Position numbers and translations under genes: made by a program. The notes beneath the pieces were generated by a model, which was given only the letters and a program-made list of their open reading frames with translations, made no database searches and was not told the DNA's origin. Shown here one piece after another: positions 24,396 through 32,814 of a stretch of DNA of 63,179 bases (position 1 is its first letter; the number at the start of each line of letters is the position of its first letter). This DNA is from Clostridia bacterium (GTDB lineage: Bacteria; Bacillota; Clostridia; Peptostreptococcales; Anaerovoracaceae), in assembly GCA_910575405.1 (NCBI GenBank), contig CAJTER010000025.1, positions 1-63,179 of the forward strand, in the 5' to 3' direction.

Positions 24396-25327
24396 AGGCT
24401 TATAGTGCGGCAATTTTCTTTTCTGTTTTAGTGGGATTTTCCTTTTTAGGAATTAAAACCTGCGTTCCCGTGGCAAACAGCCTGCAGATTTTAGTACATC
24501 GCTATAACTTTGCGTTTTTAGCCTTGGCGATTCTCATTGTTTTCCGCATTGCAAAGCTTGGCCTGAGGGGAAAACCGAAGAAAAATTTGATTCTGACTGC
24601 CGGATTTTACATAGGCTTTATGATTTTACAGGTAGTGGGGCTCTATTTTTCCACATCAATTGAAGGCTCCATTATCTTTGCAATTGTCCCCATCTTTGCG
24701 CAGATTATCGCCGCAGTTTTCCTTGGAGAACGGGCCACATTCCGCCAGAATTTGTTTGTCTGTCTGACGGTAGTATCCCTGATCCTTATGATTCTTGCAG
24801 GAAGCAGTGATATCAGCTTCCACCTGAGCGGAATTATTTTTCTGGTGCTGTCCAGTATTTCTATGGCTGCCAGTAATGTATTCATGCGGTATGTCAGGAG
24901 CCAGTACAGGCCTGTGGAAATATCCGCGGCAATTATAGTAGGAGGATGTATCGTTTTTAATTTGGCTTTTCTTGTGTATGGTCTGTCTACGGGCAAAATG
25001 AACACTTATTTTGAACCATACCAGCACAGAGAATTTATCATAGCAGTCGCCTATCTGGGAATCGGATGCATTCTGATTTCTGCTCAGATGATGAGCTACC
25101 TTCTTAGTAAAATGGCAGCTGTAAAGGCTACGATATTCGGCAATGTATCTACCGCTATTTCCATTGTAGCGGGGGCGCTGGTTTTAGGCGAACCACTCCA
25201 CTGGTACCATATTGTATGTACGGTTTTGATTATCACCGGTGTAGTGGGGCTGAGTTTTTCAGGACAGAGGCAAAAGGAAGAAGTAAAGGAGGCAGAGAAT
25301 GAAATTTCAATTTCTGATAGAAAATAA
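24374..25327 (+). CDS. EamA/DMT-family transporter
   Basis: The 317-residue protein has ten predicted membrane helices in two EamA repeats, including SSISMAASNVFMRYV in the middle and a C-terminal VAGALVLGEPLHWYH. AAGGAGGAGCT precedes ATG 24374 inside the end of the transferase gene. Substrate unknown; the family exports metabolites and amino acids. The next gene starts 29 bases before its stop. Confidence 0.88.
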   Translation: MDKTNQIKAYSAAIFFSVLVGFSFLGIKTCVPVANSLQILVHRYNFAFLALAILIVFRIAKLGLRGKPKKNLILTAGFYIGFMILQVVGLYFSTSIEGSIIFAIVPIFAQIIAAVFLGERATFRQNLFVCLTVVSLILMILAGSSDISFHLSGIIFLVLSSISMAASNVFMRYVRSQYRPVEISAAIIVGGCIVFNLAFLVYGLSTGKMNTYFEPYQHREFIIAVAYLGIGCILISAQMMSYLLSKMAAVKATIFGNVSTAISIVAGALVLGEPLHWYHIVCTVLIITGVVGLSFSGQRQKEEVKEAENEISISDRK

Positions 25328-26126
25328 GACGGATACATCAGGCTGTGTGGCAGAACACGGGCTTTCCATCTATATAGAGGCTCAGGGAAAACGGATTGTT
25401 TTTGATGCTGGAGCTTCGGAGCTGTTCGCAGAGAATGCGAAAAAGCTTGGGGTGGATCTGAGCCGTGCAGATGCCATGATTATCAGCCACGGGCATTATG
25501 ATCATACGGGAGGCGTTCCAACCTTCTGCAGAATAAACAAGGATGCGCCTGTATATATTCATAAAGAAGCCTTTTATGAGACTTATGGCATGGACAACGG
25601 AAGCATAGATAAGGAGCCCTGCGGTATCCGCTGGACACAGGAAGAGCGGGAGCAGATTGAGCCAAGGCTCATCAAAACAGAAGGTCCATTGTGGCTGTCA
25701 GACAATATCGTGATTTCAGGAACCATCCCGGCAGATCCAAACCGCCGACAGACGGAAGATTTTTATCGCCGGCTGCCGGACGAAAGGCTGGTGCCAGATG
25801 AAATGGCCCATGAGCAGATACTGGTTGTGCGAGAACCGGAAGGACTGTATGTATTTTCCGGCTGCAGCCACAGAGGCGTTATCCCGGCTGTTTCCTATGC
25901 AAGAGAACTCTTTGGCGGAGAACGGATCGCAGTCCTGACCGCGGGGATGCACCTTTATTCTGCAGGCCAGGAAATGCGTGAAAAGGTCATAGGGCAGATT
26001 CTTTCCGAAAAATTGGACACGGTAATACCGGTGCACTGCACAGGAATCAATGCTATTTGTGATTTAAAGGCCGCATTAGGCGCAAAATGCATAGCGGCAG
26101 CAACGGGGAGCAGCTATGGAAATTAA
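25299..26126 (+). CDS. MBL-fold metallo-hydrolase
   Basis: This 275-residue protein has the metal motif SHGHYDHTGG, further ligands FSGCSHRG and the late PVHCTG. The layout, with Cys-Ser-His and no extra domains, matches the family related to 7,8-dihydropterin-6-methyl-4-(beta-D-ribofuranosyl)aminobenzene 5'-phosphate synthase-like and archaeal MBL proteins. The natural substrate is not known. It overlaps both neighbours, which indicates translational coupling. Confidence 0.85.
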   Translation: MKFQFLIENKTDTSGCVAEHGLSIYIEAQGKRIVFDAGASELFAENAKKLGVDLSRADAMIISHGHYDHTGGVPTFCRINKDAPVYIHKEAFYETYGMDNGSIDKEPCGIRWTQEEREQIEPRLIKTEGPLWLSDNIVISGTIPADPNRRQTEDFYRRLPDERLVPDEMAHEQILVVREPEGLYVFSGCSHRGVIPAVSYARELFGGERIAVLTAGMHLYSAGQEMREKVIGQILSEKLDTVIPVHCTGINAICDLKAALGAKCIAAATGSSYGN

Positions 26127-26559
26127 AGATGCAGCGCTAAAGTATCTGACTTCTAGAGCCAGAACCTGTGGGGAAATGGAAAAGCATCTTCTTGGAAAGG
26201 GATTTGAGCAGGAGGAGATCCGGCAGCTTATTGAGCATCTGAAAGAGCTTCATTATCTGGACGACATGGATTACTGCAGCCGCTATCTGGAGTATGCTTT
26301 TGGAAAAGGACGTGGTGAACTGAGGATCAAGAGAGAGCTGGAAGAAAAGGGCGTAGATCGGCAGACGATTCAGATTGCGCTGGAAGAATACGAAGGTGAA
26401 GAAAGCGAGCTGGAGCGGGCAAAGCAGCAGGCCGCAAAGATTGCCGATGGAAAACCGGTGGACAAAAAACTTCTGGGCCGCATCGGGAGACGCCTTGGTT
26501 CGATGGGATATCGGTCGGATGTGATTTATCAGGTCATAGGCATGTATATGAGGGATTGA
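26116..26559 (+). CDS. recX: RecX-family regulatory protein
   Basis: A 147-residue, all-helical protein with the RecX three-helix repeats: ALKYLTSRARTCGEMEKHL, LHYLDDMDYCSRYLE, GRGELRIKRELEEKGVD and a final GSMGYRSDVIYQVI. RecX inhibits RecA filament growth. recA itself is not in the window. It overlaps the MBL gene by 11 bases and ends one base before tcdA. Confidence 0.88.
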   Translation: MEIKDAALKYLTSRARTCGEMEKHLLGKGFEQEEIRQLIEHLKELHYLDDMDYCSRYLEYAFGKGRGELRIKRELEEKGVDRQTIQIALEEYEGEESELERAKQQAAKIADGKPVDKKLLGRIGRRLGSMGYRSDVIYQVIGMYMRD

Positions 26560-26560
26560 A

Positions 26561-27274
26561 ATGAAAGAGCGATTTGCAAGAACGAGAATGCTGGTAGGAG
26601 ATGAGGGCATAGAAAAGCTGTGGAACAGCAGAGTCGCTGTATTCGGGCTTGGCGGCGTAGGGGGCTATGCGGCGGAAGCCCTTGCAAGAGCAGGCATCGG
26701 AAGCCTGGATTTGGTGGATAAGGATGTGGTGGATGCGACAAATCTCAACCGGCAGATTCTCGCACTTCGGAGTACCGTTGGGCGGCCTAAAGTGGAAGTA
26801 ATGAAAGAGCGGATTTTTGATTTGGATCCGGAAATAGGTGTAACGTCCCACCACTGTTTTTTCCTTCCGGAAACAGAGTTTGATTTTTCCGGCTTTGATT
26901 ATGTGGTAGATGCTATTGATACAGTTACAGCTAAACTTGATTTGATCCAGAGAGCAAGACAGGCAGGCGTTCCTGTCATTTCTTCAATGGGAACCGGGAA
27001 CAAGCTGGATCCTGCCCGCTTTGAGGTGGCCGCGATTGCTCAGACTTCCGTCTGTCCCTTGGCAAAGGTCATGCGCAGGGAGTTAAAAAAGAGAGGTATC
27101 ACAGATTTAAAGGTAGTGTACTCAAAGGAAGAACCGTTAAAGCAGAAGGAGCCTGGCGCTCCGGCAAGCATTTCCTTTGTGCCGCCTGCAGCAGGGCTGA
27201 TCCTTGCGGGAGAAGTAGTAAGGGATCTTTTAAAAAAGAAGAATCTTAAAATCAGGAGAGGTGATAGAATATGA
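26561..27274 (+). CDS. tcdA: tRNA threonylcarbamoyladenosine dehydratase TcdA
   Basis: This 237-residue E1-like protein has the nucleotide-binding loop [16 protein letters not shown], the ATP-contact [10 protein letters not shown] and [16 protein letters not shown]. The [14 protein letters not shown] block separates TcdA from ThiF and MoeB; the latter's zinc cysteines are missing, as expected. TcdA cyclises t6A37 to ct6A in ANN-decoding tRNAs. Its stop overlaps the macrodomain start (ATGA). Confidence 0.92.
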   Translation: MKERFARTRMLVGDEGIEKLWNSRVAVFGLGGVGGYAAEALARAGIGSLDLVDKDVVDATNLNRQILALRSTVGRPKVEVMKERIFDLDPEIGVTSHHCFFLPETEFDFSGFDYVVDAIDTVTAKLDLIQRARQAGVPVISSMGTGNKLDPARFEVAAIAQTSVCPLAKVMRRELKKRGITDLKVVYSKEEPLKQKEPGAPASISFVPPAAGLILAGEVVRDLLKKKNLKIRRGDRI

Positions 27275-27780
27275 GTTTAAAAACAGTAAAAGGTGATATA
27301 ACAAAGCTAAAGGTGGATGCCATTGTAAATGCGGCTAATGAGACGCTTTTGGGTGGCGGCGGTGTGGATGGGGCCATTCACAGAGCAGCAGGCGGCGAGC
27401 TGCTACAGGAGTGCAGGACTCTGGGCGGCTGCAAAACCGGTGAAGCAAAAATCACAAAAGGGTACAAGCTTCCTGCAGATTATGTCATTCACACAGTAGG
27501 ACCTGTCTGGTATGGAGGTTGCCAGGGGGAGGCAGAGCTTCTTCGAGCTGCTTATGAAAACAGTCTTGCCATTGCCCGGGAAAAAGGGATGAAATCCATT
27601 GCATTTCCCGCAATCTCAACAGGCGTATTCGGATTTCCAAAGGAAGAGGCGGCTGAAATTGCGGTATCAGCTGCAGCGGAATGTTTAAAAGAGTACGATA
27701 TGGAAATTACACTTGTAGCCTTCAGTGATGCAGATGAAAAACGGTATGAAAGTCTGATAAAGGCACAAAAGGTAAAATAG
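27271..27780 (+). CDS. MacroD-type macrodomain (O-acetyl-ADP-ribose deacetylase-like)
   Basis: This 169-residue single macrodomain protein has the MacroD-type signatures [26 protein letters not shown] (in parts: [20 protein letters not shown]) and [16 protein letters not shown]. These proteins remove ADP-ribose from proteins or O-acetyl-ADP-ribose. It is in a coupled operon with tcdA upstream and a gene of unknown function 13 bases downstream. Confidence 0.93.
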   Translation: MSLKTVKGDITKLKVDAIVNAANETLLGGGGVDGAIHRAAGGELLQECRTLGGCKTGEAKITKGYKLPADYVIHTVGPVWYGGCQGEAELLRAAYENSLAIAREKGMKSIAFPAISTGVFGFPKEEAAEIAVSAAAECLKEYDMEITLVAFSDADEKRYESLIKAQKVK

Positions 27781-27793
27781 AAAGGCAGGAACT

Positions 27794-28249
27794 ATGTCAG
27801 ATTACAAGGAGCTTATTGAAAGTGCTGAAAGCTTTTATATTGATGCAGTGGAAGAATTTAAGGAAGCAGAGCAGAAGATTATCAACGATTCTCGGTTTCG
27901 CAGTATATTTCAGAAAAAAGATTATGACGGGAATATTGCCCATTTAAAAGCCTGCAGGAAAGAAGCTCTGGAAATCAATCTGGAGGACATTCAGATTGAT
28001 GCGGAAGACAAAGAGAGCCGTCAGATGCTTCAGCTTTTAGGAAGCGCCTGCTCGGCCTTTGCCGCGCTCTGTGACGCATATGTACAGCTTCAGGTATTTT
28101 TAAAAAAGAAATCCATGAAGGAGGAAACCTCCTTTTCTGCGTACAAGGAAATTTTTGATAAGGTAAAGCAATGCAGGGATGAGGCCAGCAAAGCGCTGCA
28201 CAATCTGGACATGATCTACACTGACTATATGGAAAGTCATGGTGAGTAG
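27794..28249 (+). CDS. uncharacterised helical protein
   Basis: The 151-residue product is acidic, almost entirely helical by composition and has no signal or membrane segment. I do not recognise a family. Distinct stretches are KKDYDGNIAHLKACRKEALE and LLGSACSAFAALCDAYVQLQ. It sits between the macrodomain gene (13-base gap) and rmuC (3-base gap), preceded by AAAGGCAGG, so it is surely expressed with them. A role in the same DNA or ADP-ribose related process is possible. Confidence 0.75.
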   Translation: MSDYKELIESAESFYIDAVEEFKEAEQKIINDSRFRSIFQKKDYDGNIAHLKACRKEALEINLEDIQIDAEDKESRQMLQLLGSACSAFAALCDAYVQLQVFLKKKSMKEETSFSAYKEIFDKVKQCRDEASKALHNLDMIYTDYMESHGE

Positions 28250-28252
28250 CAT

Positions 28253-29518
28253 ATGGAAGCCATGATATTAGGGATTTCACTTCTTTCCACAATCCTGCTG
28301 GTAATCTGTCTGATTCAGATACATGCAGTAAAGTCAGGCGCCTGGCAGACTAAGCAGCTGAAGGAGCTGCAGCGGCAGATGATTCAGGAAATCAGCGCTT
28401 CCCGCCAGGAAACGATGCAGTTTGTCCAGAGCAGCTTTAACGGGCTGGGGAAACTGTTGGCAGAAAACCAGCGCCAGGCCTCAGAGGTGCAGGACAAGCG
28501 TCTTGCAGAGCTGGGGCGGCGGTTTGCAAGCATGGCTATGCAGAACGAACAGAAGCTTGAGCATATTCGGCAGACCATGGAACAGAGAATCTCAGCTTTG
28601 ACTGAGGATAACAACAAGCAGCTTGCGCAGATGCGGGAAACGGTAGATGAAAAACTGCAGAAAACACTGGAGACCAGGCTCAATCAGTCCTTTAAAGTAG
28701 TCAGCGAACGGTTGGAGCAGGTATACAAGGGGCTTGGAGAAATGCAGAATCTGGCTTCCGGCGTAGGAGATCTGAAAAAGGTCCTTTCCAATGTAAAAAC
28801 AAGAGGAATTCTGGGAGAAATCCAGCTTGGAACCATCTTAGAACAGATACTGGCGCCGGAGCAGTATGAAGAAAATGTGCGTACAAAATCTTCTGGAACA
28901 GAGCGTGTGGAATTTGCAATTCGTCTTCCCGGAGATGGCGATGCTGTTGTATATCTTCCGATTGATGCAAAATTTCCAGCAGATGTTTACGGGCATCTGA
29001 TGGATGCCTATGATTCAGGTGATACTGTACGTATCAATGAGGCGGGAAAGCTACTTGAGCGGGCGGTGAAAAAATCAGCAAAAGATATTCATGACAAATA
29101 TGTGGAGCCGCCGGCAACTACAGACTTTGCTATTCTGTTTCTTCCTGTGGAAGGGCTTTATGCAGAGGTCGTACGAAGAGGGCTGATTGAAGTTCTGCAG
29201 CGGGATTATAAGATCAATATCGCAGGGCCGACTACAATGGCAGCATTGCTTAACAGTCTGCAGATGGGATTTAAAACATTGGCTATCCAAAAGCATTCCG
29301 GAGAGGTGTGGGATGTCTTAGCGGCAGTAAAGACGGAATTTGACAAATTCGGCGCCGTACTATCCGCTACCCAGAGCCGAATTAATCAGGCCAATGCAGA
29401 GCTGGATAAACTGATTGGCACACGAACCAGAAGCATTCAGCGAAAGCTGCGGAGCGTCTCTGCCATAGAAGAGAGCAGAACCAGGGAACTTTTACATATT
29501 ACTGATGAACTGGATTAA
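28253..29518 (+). CDS. rmuC: DNA recombination protein RmuC
   Basis: This 421-residue protein has an N-terminal membrane helix (ILGISLLSTILLVICLIQI), a long coiled coil (about 40-165) and the RmuC nuclease-like domain: VKTRGILGEIQLGTILEQIL, PIDAKFPADVY and DFAILFLPVEGLYAEV. RmuC limits certain DNA rearrangements. A second ATG nine bases in is also possible. It begins three bases after the unknown gene. Confidence 0.92.
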   Translation: MEAMILGISLLSTILLVICLIQIHAVKSGAWQTKQLKELQRQMIQEISASRQETMQFVQSSFNGLGKLLAENQRQASEVQDKRLAELGRRFASMAMQNEQKLEHIRQTMEQRISALTEDNNKQLAQMRETVDEKLQKTLETRLNQSFKVVSERLEQVYKGLGEMQNLASGVGDLKKVLSNVKTRGILGEIQLGTILEQILAPEQYEENVRTKSSGTERVEFAIRLPGDGDAVVYLPIDAKFPADVYGHLMDAYDSGDTVRINEAGKLLERAVKKSAKDIHDKYVEPPATTDFAILFLPVEGLYAEVVRRGLIEVLQRDYKINIAGPTTMAALLNSLQMGFKTLAIQKHSGEVWDVLAAVKTEFDKFGAVLSATQSRINQANAELDKLIGTRTRSIQRKLRSVSAIEESRTRELLHITDELD

Positions 29519-29532
29519 AGGAGCAAGTTTGT

Positions 29533-30231
29533 ATGAGCATTTACGCCATTGGAGATCTGCATCTGTCGTTTTCGCCTGAGGTTACAAAGCCCATGGATAT
29601 ATACGGCGGTGTGTGGAAGGATCATGCGGAAAAACTGAAAAAAAACTGGGAAGCGATCATAAAACCGGAGGATACAGTGATTCTGGCTGGCGACATTTCA
29701 TGGGGGCTGAAGCTTTCCGAGGCTTCGTATGATCTGGAATGGATCGAGGCTCTGCCCGGAAAAAAGGTCGTATTTAAAGGCAACCACGATCTCTGGTGGA
29801 ACGGTATCAACAAGCTGAACCAGATGTATGAGTCCATGCGATTTGTACAGAATACTGCCTTTGAAGCAGAGGGCTGCTTTTTGTGCGGAAGCAGGGGGTG
29901 GATCTGCCCTGGCCACGATGATTTCAAACAGCAGGATGAAAAAATATACAAGCGGGAGCTCCTGCGCCTTGAAATGTCATTAAAGGATGCAAAGAGGCAG
30001 GGGGCAAAAGAAATCATTGGCGTTTTGCACTTTCCCCCATCCAGAGGCGATGGATATGGTTCTGCTTTTACTGATATGTTTGAAGCTGCCGGTGTAAAGC
30101 AGGTGATTTATGGACACCTTCATGGTGAGGATTCCTATAAAAATGGATTAAAGGGAAGCTTTAACGGAGTCGAATACAGGCTGGTATCCCTTGATTATCT
30201 TCAATGCAGGCCTGTACGGATAAAGGAGTAG
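29533..30231 (+). CDS. calcineurin-like metallophosphoesterase
   Basis: A 232-residue protein with all motifs of the family: AIGDLHLSFS, ILAGDISWG, FKGNHDLWW, GVLHFPPS and YGHLHGED. It resembles stand-alone clostridial phosphoesterases of unknown substrate. It lies 14 bases after rmuC and three bases before deoB. Confidence 0.9.
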   Translation: MSIYAIGDLHLSFSPEVTKPMDIYGGVWKDHAEKLKKNWEAIIKPEDTVILAGDISWGLKLSEASYDLEWIEALPGKKVVFKGNHDLWWNGINKLNQMYESMRFVQNTAFEAEGCFLCGSRGWICPGHDDFKQQDEKIYKRELLRLEMSLKDAKRQGAKEIIGVLHFPPSRGDGYGSAFTDMFEAAGVKQVIYGHLHGEDSYKNGLKGSFNGVEYRLVSLDYLQCRPVRIKE

Positions 30232-30234
30232 GTT

Positions 30235-31410
30235 ATGATAAAAAGAGCAACGATTATTGTACTGGACAGTCTTGGTGTAGGAGCTCTGCCGGATGCAGAG
30301 TATTACGGAGATAAAGGAACAGATACTCTGGGGCATATTGCCCGGGAATATCCGTCTCTTTCCATTCCCAATCTGCAGGAAGCAGGCTTTGGCAACGTGC
30401 AGGGTGCGGCAGGCGGAGCCTTTGCTGTTTCAGAGCCGGCAGGTTCTTTTGGAAAGCTGAAGGAGATTTCCAAAGGAAAAGATACGATTACAGGTCACTG
30501 GGAAATTGCAGGTCTCCTGACAACAACACCCTTCAAGACGTATCCGGATGGATTTCCCGGGAAATGTATCAGTGCTTTTGAAAAGGCTATCGGAAGACAG
30601 GTGCTGGGAAACTGTACGGCTTCGGGAACTGTGATTATCGAAGAATTAGGGGAAGAGCATGAGGCTACGGGAAAGCCCATTGTCTATACCTCTGCAGACA
30701 GTGTCTTTCAGATTGCGGCAAATACAGATGTGATCCCTCTTGAGGAGCTTTATCGCATCTGCGGGATTGCCCGGGAAATGCTGGTAGGAGAATGGTCCTG
30801 TGGCAGAGTGATAGCAAGGCCATATGTATTAAAGGATGGAAAGCGGGTCAGAACCTCGGACAGACACGATTATGCTGTTTCGCCGCCAGAGCCTACGATG
30901 CTGGATCATATCCGTGCACTGGGAAAGGAAACATATGCTGTAGGAAAGATACGTGACATTTTCAATGGACAGGGCATTACGAAATCCGTGCACACGGACA
31001 ATAATATGGATGGCGTTGACAAAACCATCGACGCTTTGAATATGGATTTTGAGGGCCTTATCTTTACAAACCTGGTGGATTTCGATTCCCAGTATGGACA
31101 CCGCAGAGATCCCATCGGTTATGGAAGGGCTATTGAGGAATTTGACAAAAGAATGCCGGAACTTTTAGCAGCTATGAAGCCTGAGGATGTCCTGTTTTTA
31201 TGCGCGGATCACGGAAACGATCCTATTCACAGCGGCTGGGATCACACCAGAGAGCATGTGCCCGTTGTAATTCTAGGAGAAGAAATTAAAAGGGGAGTAG
31301 ATCTGGGCGTAAGGAATTCCTTTGCCGATATCGGAGCTACGGTCTGTGAGATGCTGGGAGCAGAAAAAACCTCAGTAGGAACTAGCTTTTTACAGGAAAT
31401 CAAAGAATAA
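30235..31410 (+). CDS. deoB: phosphopentomutase DeoB
   Basis: This 391-residue alkaline-phosphatase-fold enzyme has IVLDSLGVGALPDA at the N-terminus, the catalytic GKDTITGHWEIAG block, SPPEPTMLDHI and the metal site CADHGNDPIHSGWDHTREHVP. It interconverts ribose or deoxyribose 1- and 5-phosphates. The next gene, pdp, makes the 1-phosphates, so the two together salvage nucleosides. Confidence 0.96.
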   Translation: MIKRATIIVLDSLGVGALPDAEYYGDKGTDTLGHIAREYPSLSIPNLQEAGFGNVQGAAGGAFAVSEPAGSFGKLKEISKGKDTITGHWEIAGLLTTTPFKTYPDGFPGKCISAFEKAIGRQVLGNCTASGTVIIEELGEEHEATGKPIVYTSADSVFQIAANTDVIPLEELYRICGIAREMLVGEWSCGRVIARPYVLKDGKRVRTSDRHDYAVSPPEPTMLDHIRALGKETYAVGKIRDIFNGQGITKSVHTDNNMDGVDKTIDALNMDFEGLIFTNLVDFDSQYGHRRDPIGYGRAIEEFDKRMPELLAAMKPEDVLFLCADHGNDPIHSGWDHTREHVPVVILGEEIKRGVDLGVRNSFADIGATVCEMLGAEKTSVGTSFLQEIKE

Positions 31411-31488
31411 GCTTTGCCGCCAATGTGGAAGGTACAGCAGTCAAGATACTTTTTCAGAAGACAGAAAAATGCGAGGAGGAAAAGGGCC

Positions 31489-32796
31489 ATGAATATGAAC
31501 GATCTGATTGTTAAAAAAAGAGACAATGGAATCCTTTCAAAAGAGGAGATACGTTATTTTGTAGAGCATTACACGGGAGGAAGCATCCCGGACTATCAGG
31601 CTTCTGCACTCCTTATGGCGATTTATTTTCAGGGTATGAACGAGGAGGAAACCTATGAGCTGACTTCGGCTATGCGGGATTCCGGCGATATAGCCGATCT
31701 TTCTTCCATTAAAGGAACCAAAGTAGATAAACATAGTACAGGGGGAGTAGGCGACAAGACCACTTTTATCGTAGGCCCGATTGCCGCTGCCTGTGGCGTT
31801 CCCATCGCCAAAATGAGCGGAAGAGGCCTTGGTTTTACTGGCGGTACGGTGGATAAAATGGAATCTATTCCAGGCTTTCGTACTACCCTGGAAGAAAAGG
31901 AATTCATGGAACTGGTGAACAAAAACGGGATTTCCGTTATCGGACAGACCGGGAGTATTGCACCTGCTGACAAAAAAATTTATGCTCTGCGGGATGTAAC
32001 AGGGACAGTAGAAAATCTCAGTCTCATTACTTCAAGCATTATGAGCAAAAAGCTGGCCTCAGGAAGTGATGCCATTGTGCTGGATGTAAAGTGCGGCGAT
32101 GGCGCCTTTATGGAAACATTAGAAGAAGCGGAAAAGCTGGGCCGCCTGATGGTGGAAATCGGAAATGCGGATGGAAAGAAAACAGTGGCTGTCATTACAG
32201 ATATGGAGCAGCCTCTTGGAAGAGCTGTAGGAAATAGCCTTGAAGTGATAGAAGCAATTGATACGTTAAAAGGAAAGGGACCTGAGGATATTACAAAGCT
32301 TTCCCTTACATTGGCGGGAATGATGATTTTTATCGGAGGAAAGGCAGAGGATCCGGAGCAAGGCCGCAAACTGGCAGAAGAGAGTCTGAGAAGCGGCGCG
32401 GCTCTTGAAAAAATGCGCCTCTTTATCAAAGGCCAGGGTGGCGATCCGGCTATTATAGAGGATTACAGTCTTTTCCTGCCCAGCACGTATTCGGTAGAGG
32501 TTAAAAGCTCCACCTCTGGATTTGTGCAGAAGCTTCTGGCAAAACAGGTGGGACTCGCTTCTCAGCATGCGGGAGCAGGAAGAGCTACAAAAGAGGATGC
32601 CATTGATATGGCGGCTGGAATTTACCTCAGTAAAAAAACGGGGGCTCCTGTGCAGGAAGGCGAAGTCCTGGCAACGGTTTACGGAAATAATAAGGAAAAG
32701 GTGCAGGCTGGGGCCCGTCAGCTGCTGGCAGCATATGAAATAGGGCAGAAGGCCCCGGAGAAGAAAAGTCTGGTGAAAAAAGTCATTGGGATTTAA
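31489..32796 (+). CDS. pdp: pyrimidine-nucleoside phosphorylase
   Basis: The 435-residue protein shows the family signature KMSGRGLGFTGGTVDKMESI and the phosphate/substrate blocks DKHSTGGVGDKTTF and LDVKCGDGAF. ATG 31489 follows GAGGAGG. It releases pyrimidine bases and gives (deoxy)ribose 1-phosphate to DeoB encoded 78 bases upstream. An upstream in-frame extension to 31414 carries no family sequence. Confidence 0.95.
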   Translation: MNMNDLIVKKRDNGILSKEEIRYFVEHYTGGSIPDYQASALLMAIYFQGMNEEETYELTSAMRDSGDIADLSSIKGTKVDKHSTGGVGDKTTFIVGPIAAACGVPIAKMSGRGLGFTGGTVDKMESIPGFRTTLEEKEFMELVNKNGISVIGQTGSIAPADKKIYALRDVTGTVENLSLITSSIMSKKLASGSDAIVLDVKCGDGAFMETLEEAEKLGRLMVEIGNADGKKTVAVITDMEQPLGRAVGNSLEVIEAIDTLKGKGPEDITKLSLTLAGMMIFIGGKAEDPEQGRKLAEESLRSGAALEKMRLFIKGQGGDPAIIEDYSLFLPSTYSVEVKSSTSGFVQKLLAKQVGLASQHAGAGRATKEDAIDMAAGIYLSKKTGAPVQEGEVLATVYGNNKEKVQAGARQLLAAYEIGQKAPEKKSLVKKVIGI

Positions 32797-32814
32797 AGAG
32801 ACAGGAAGCACGGT

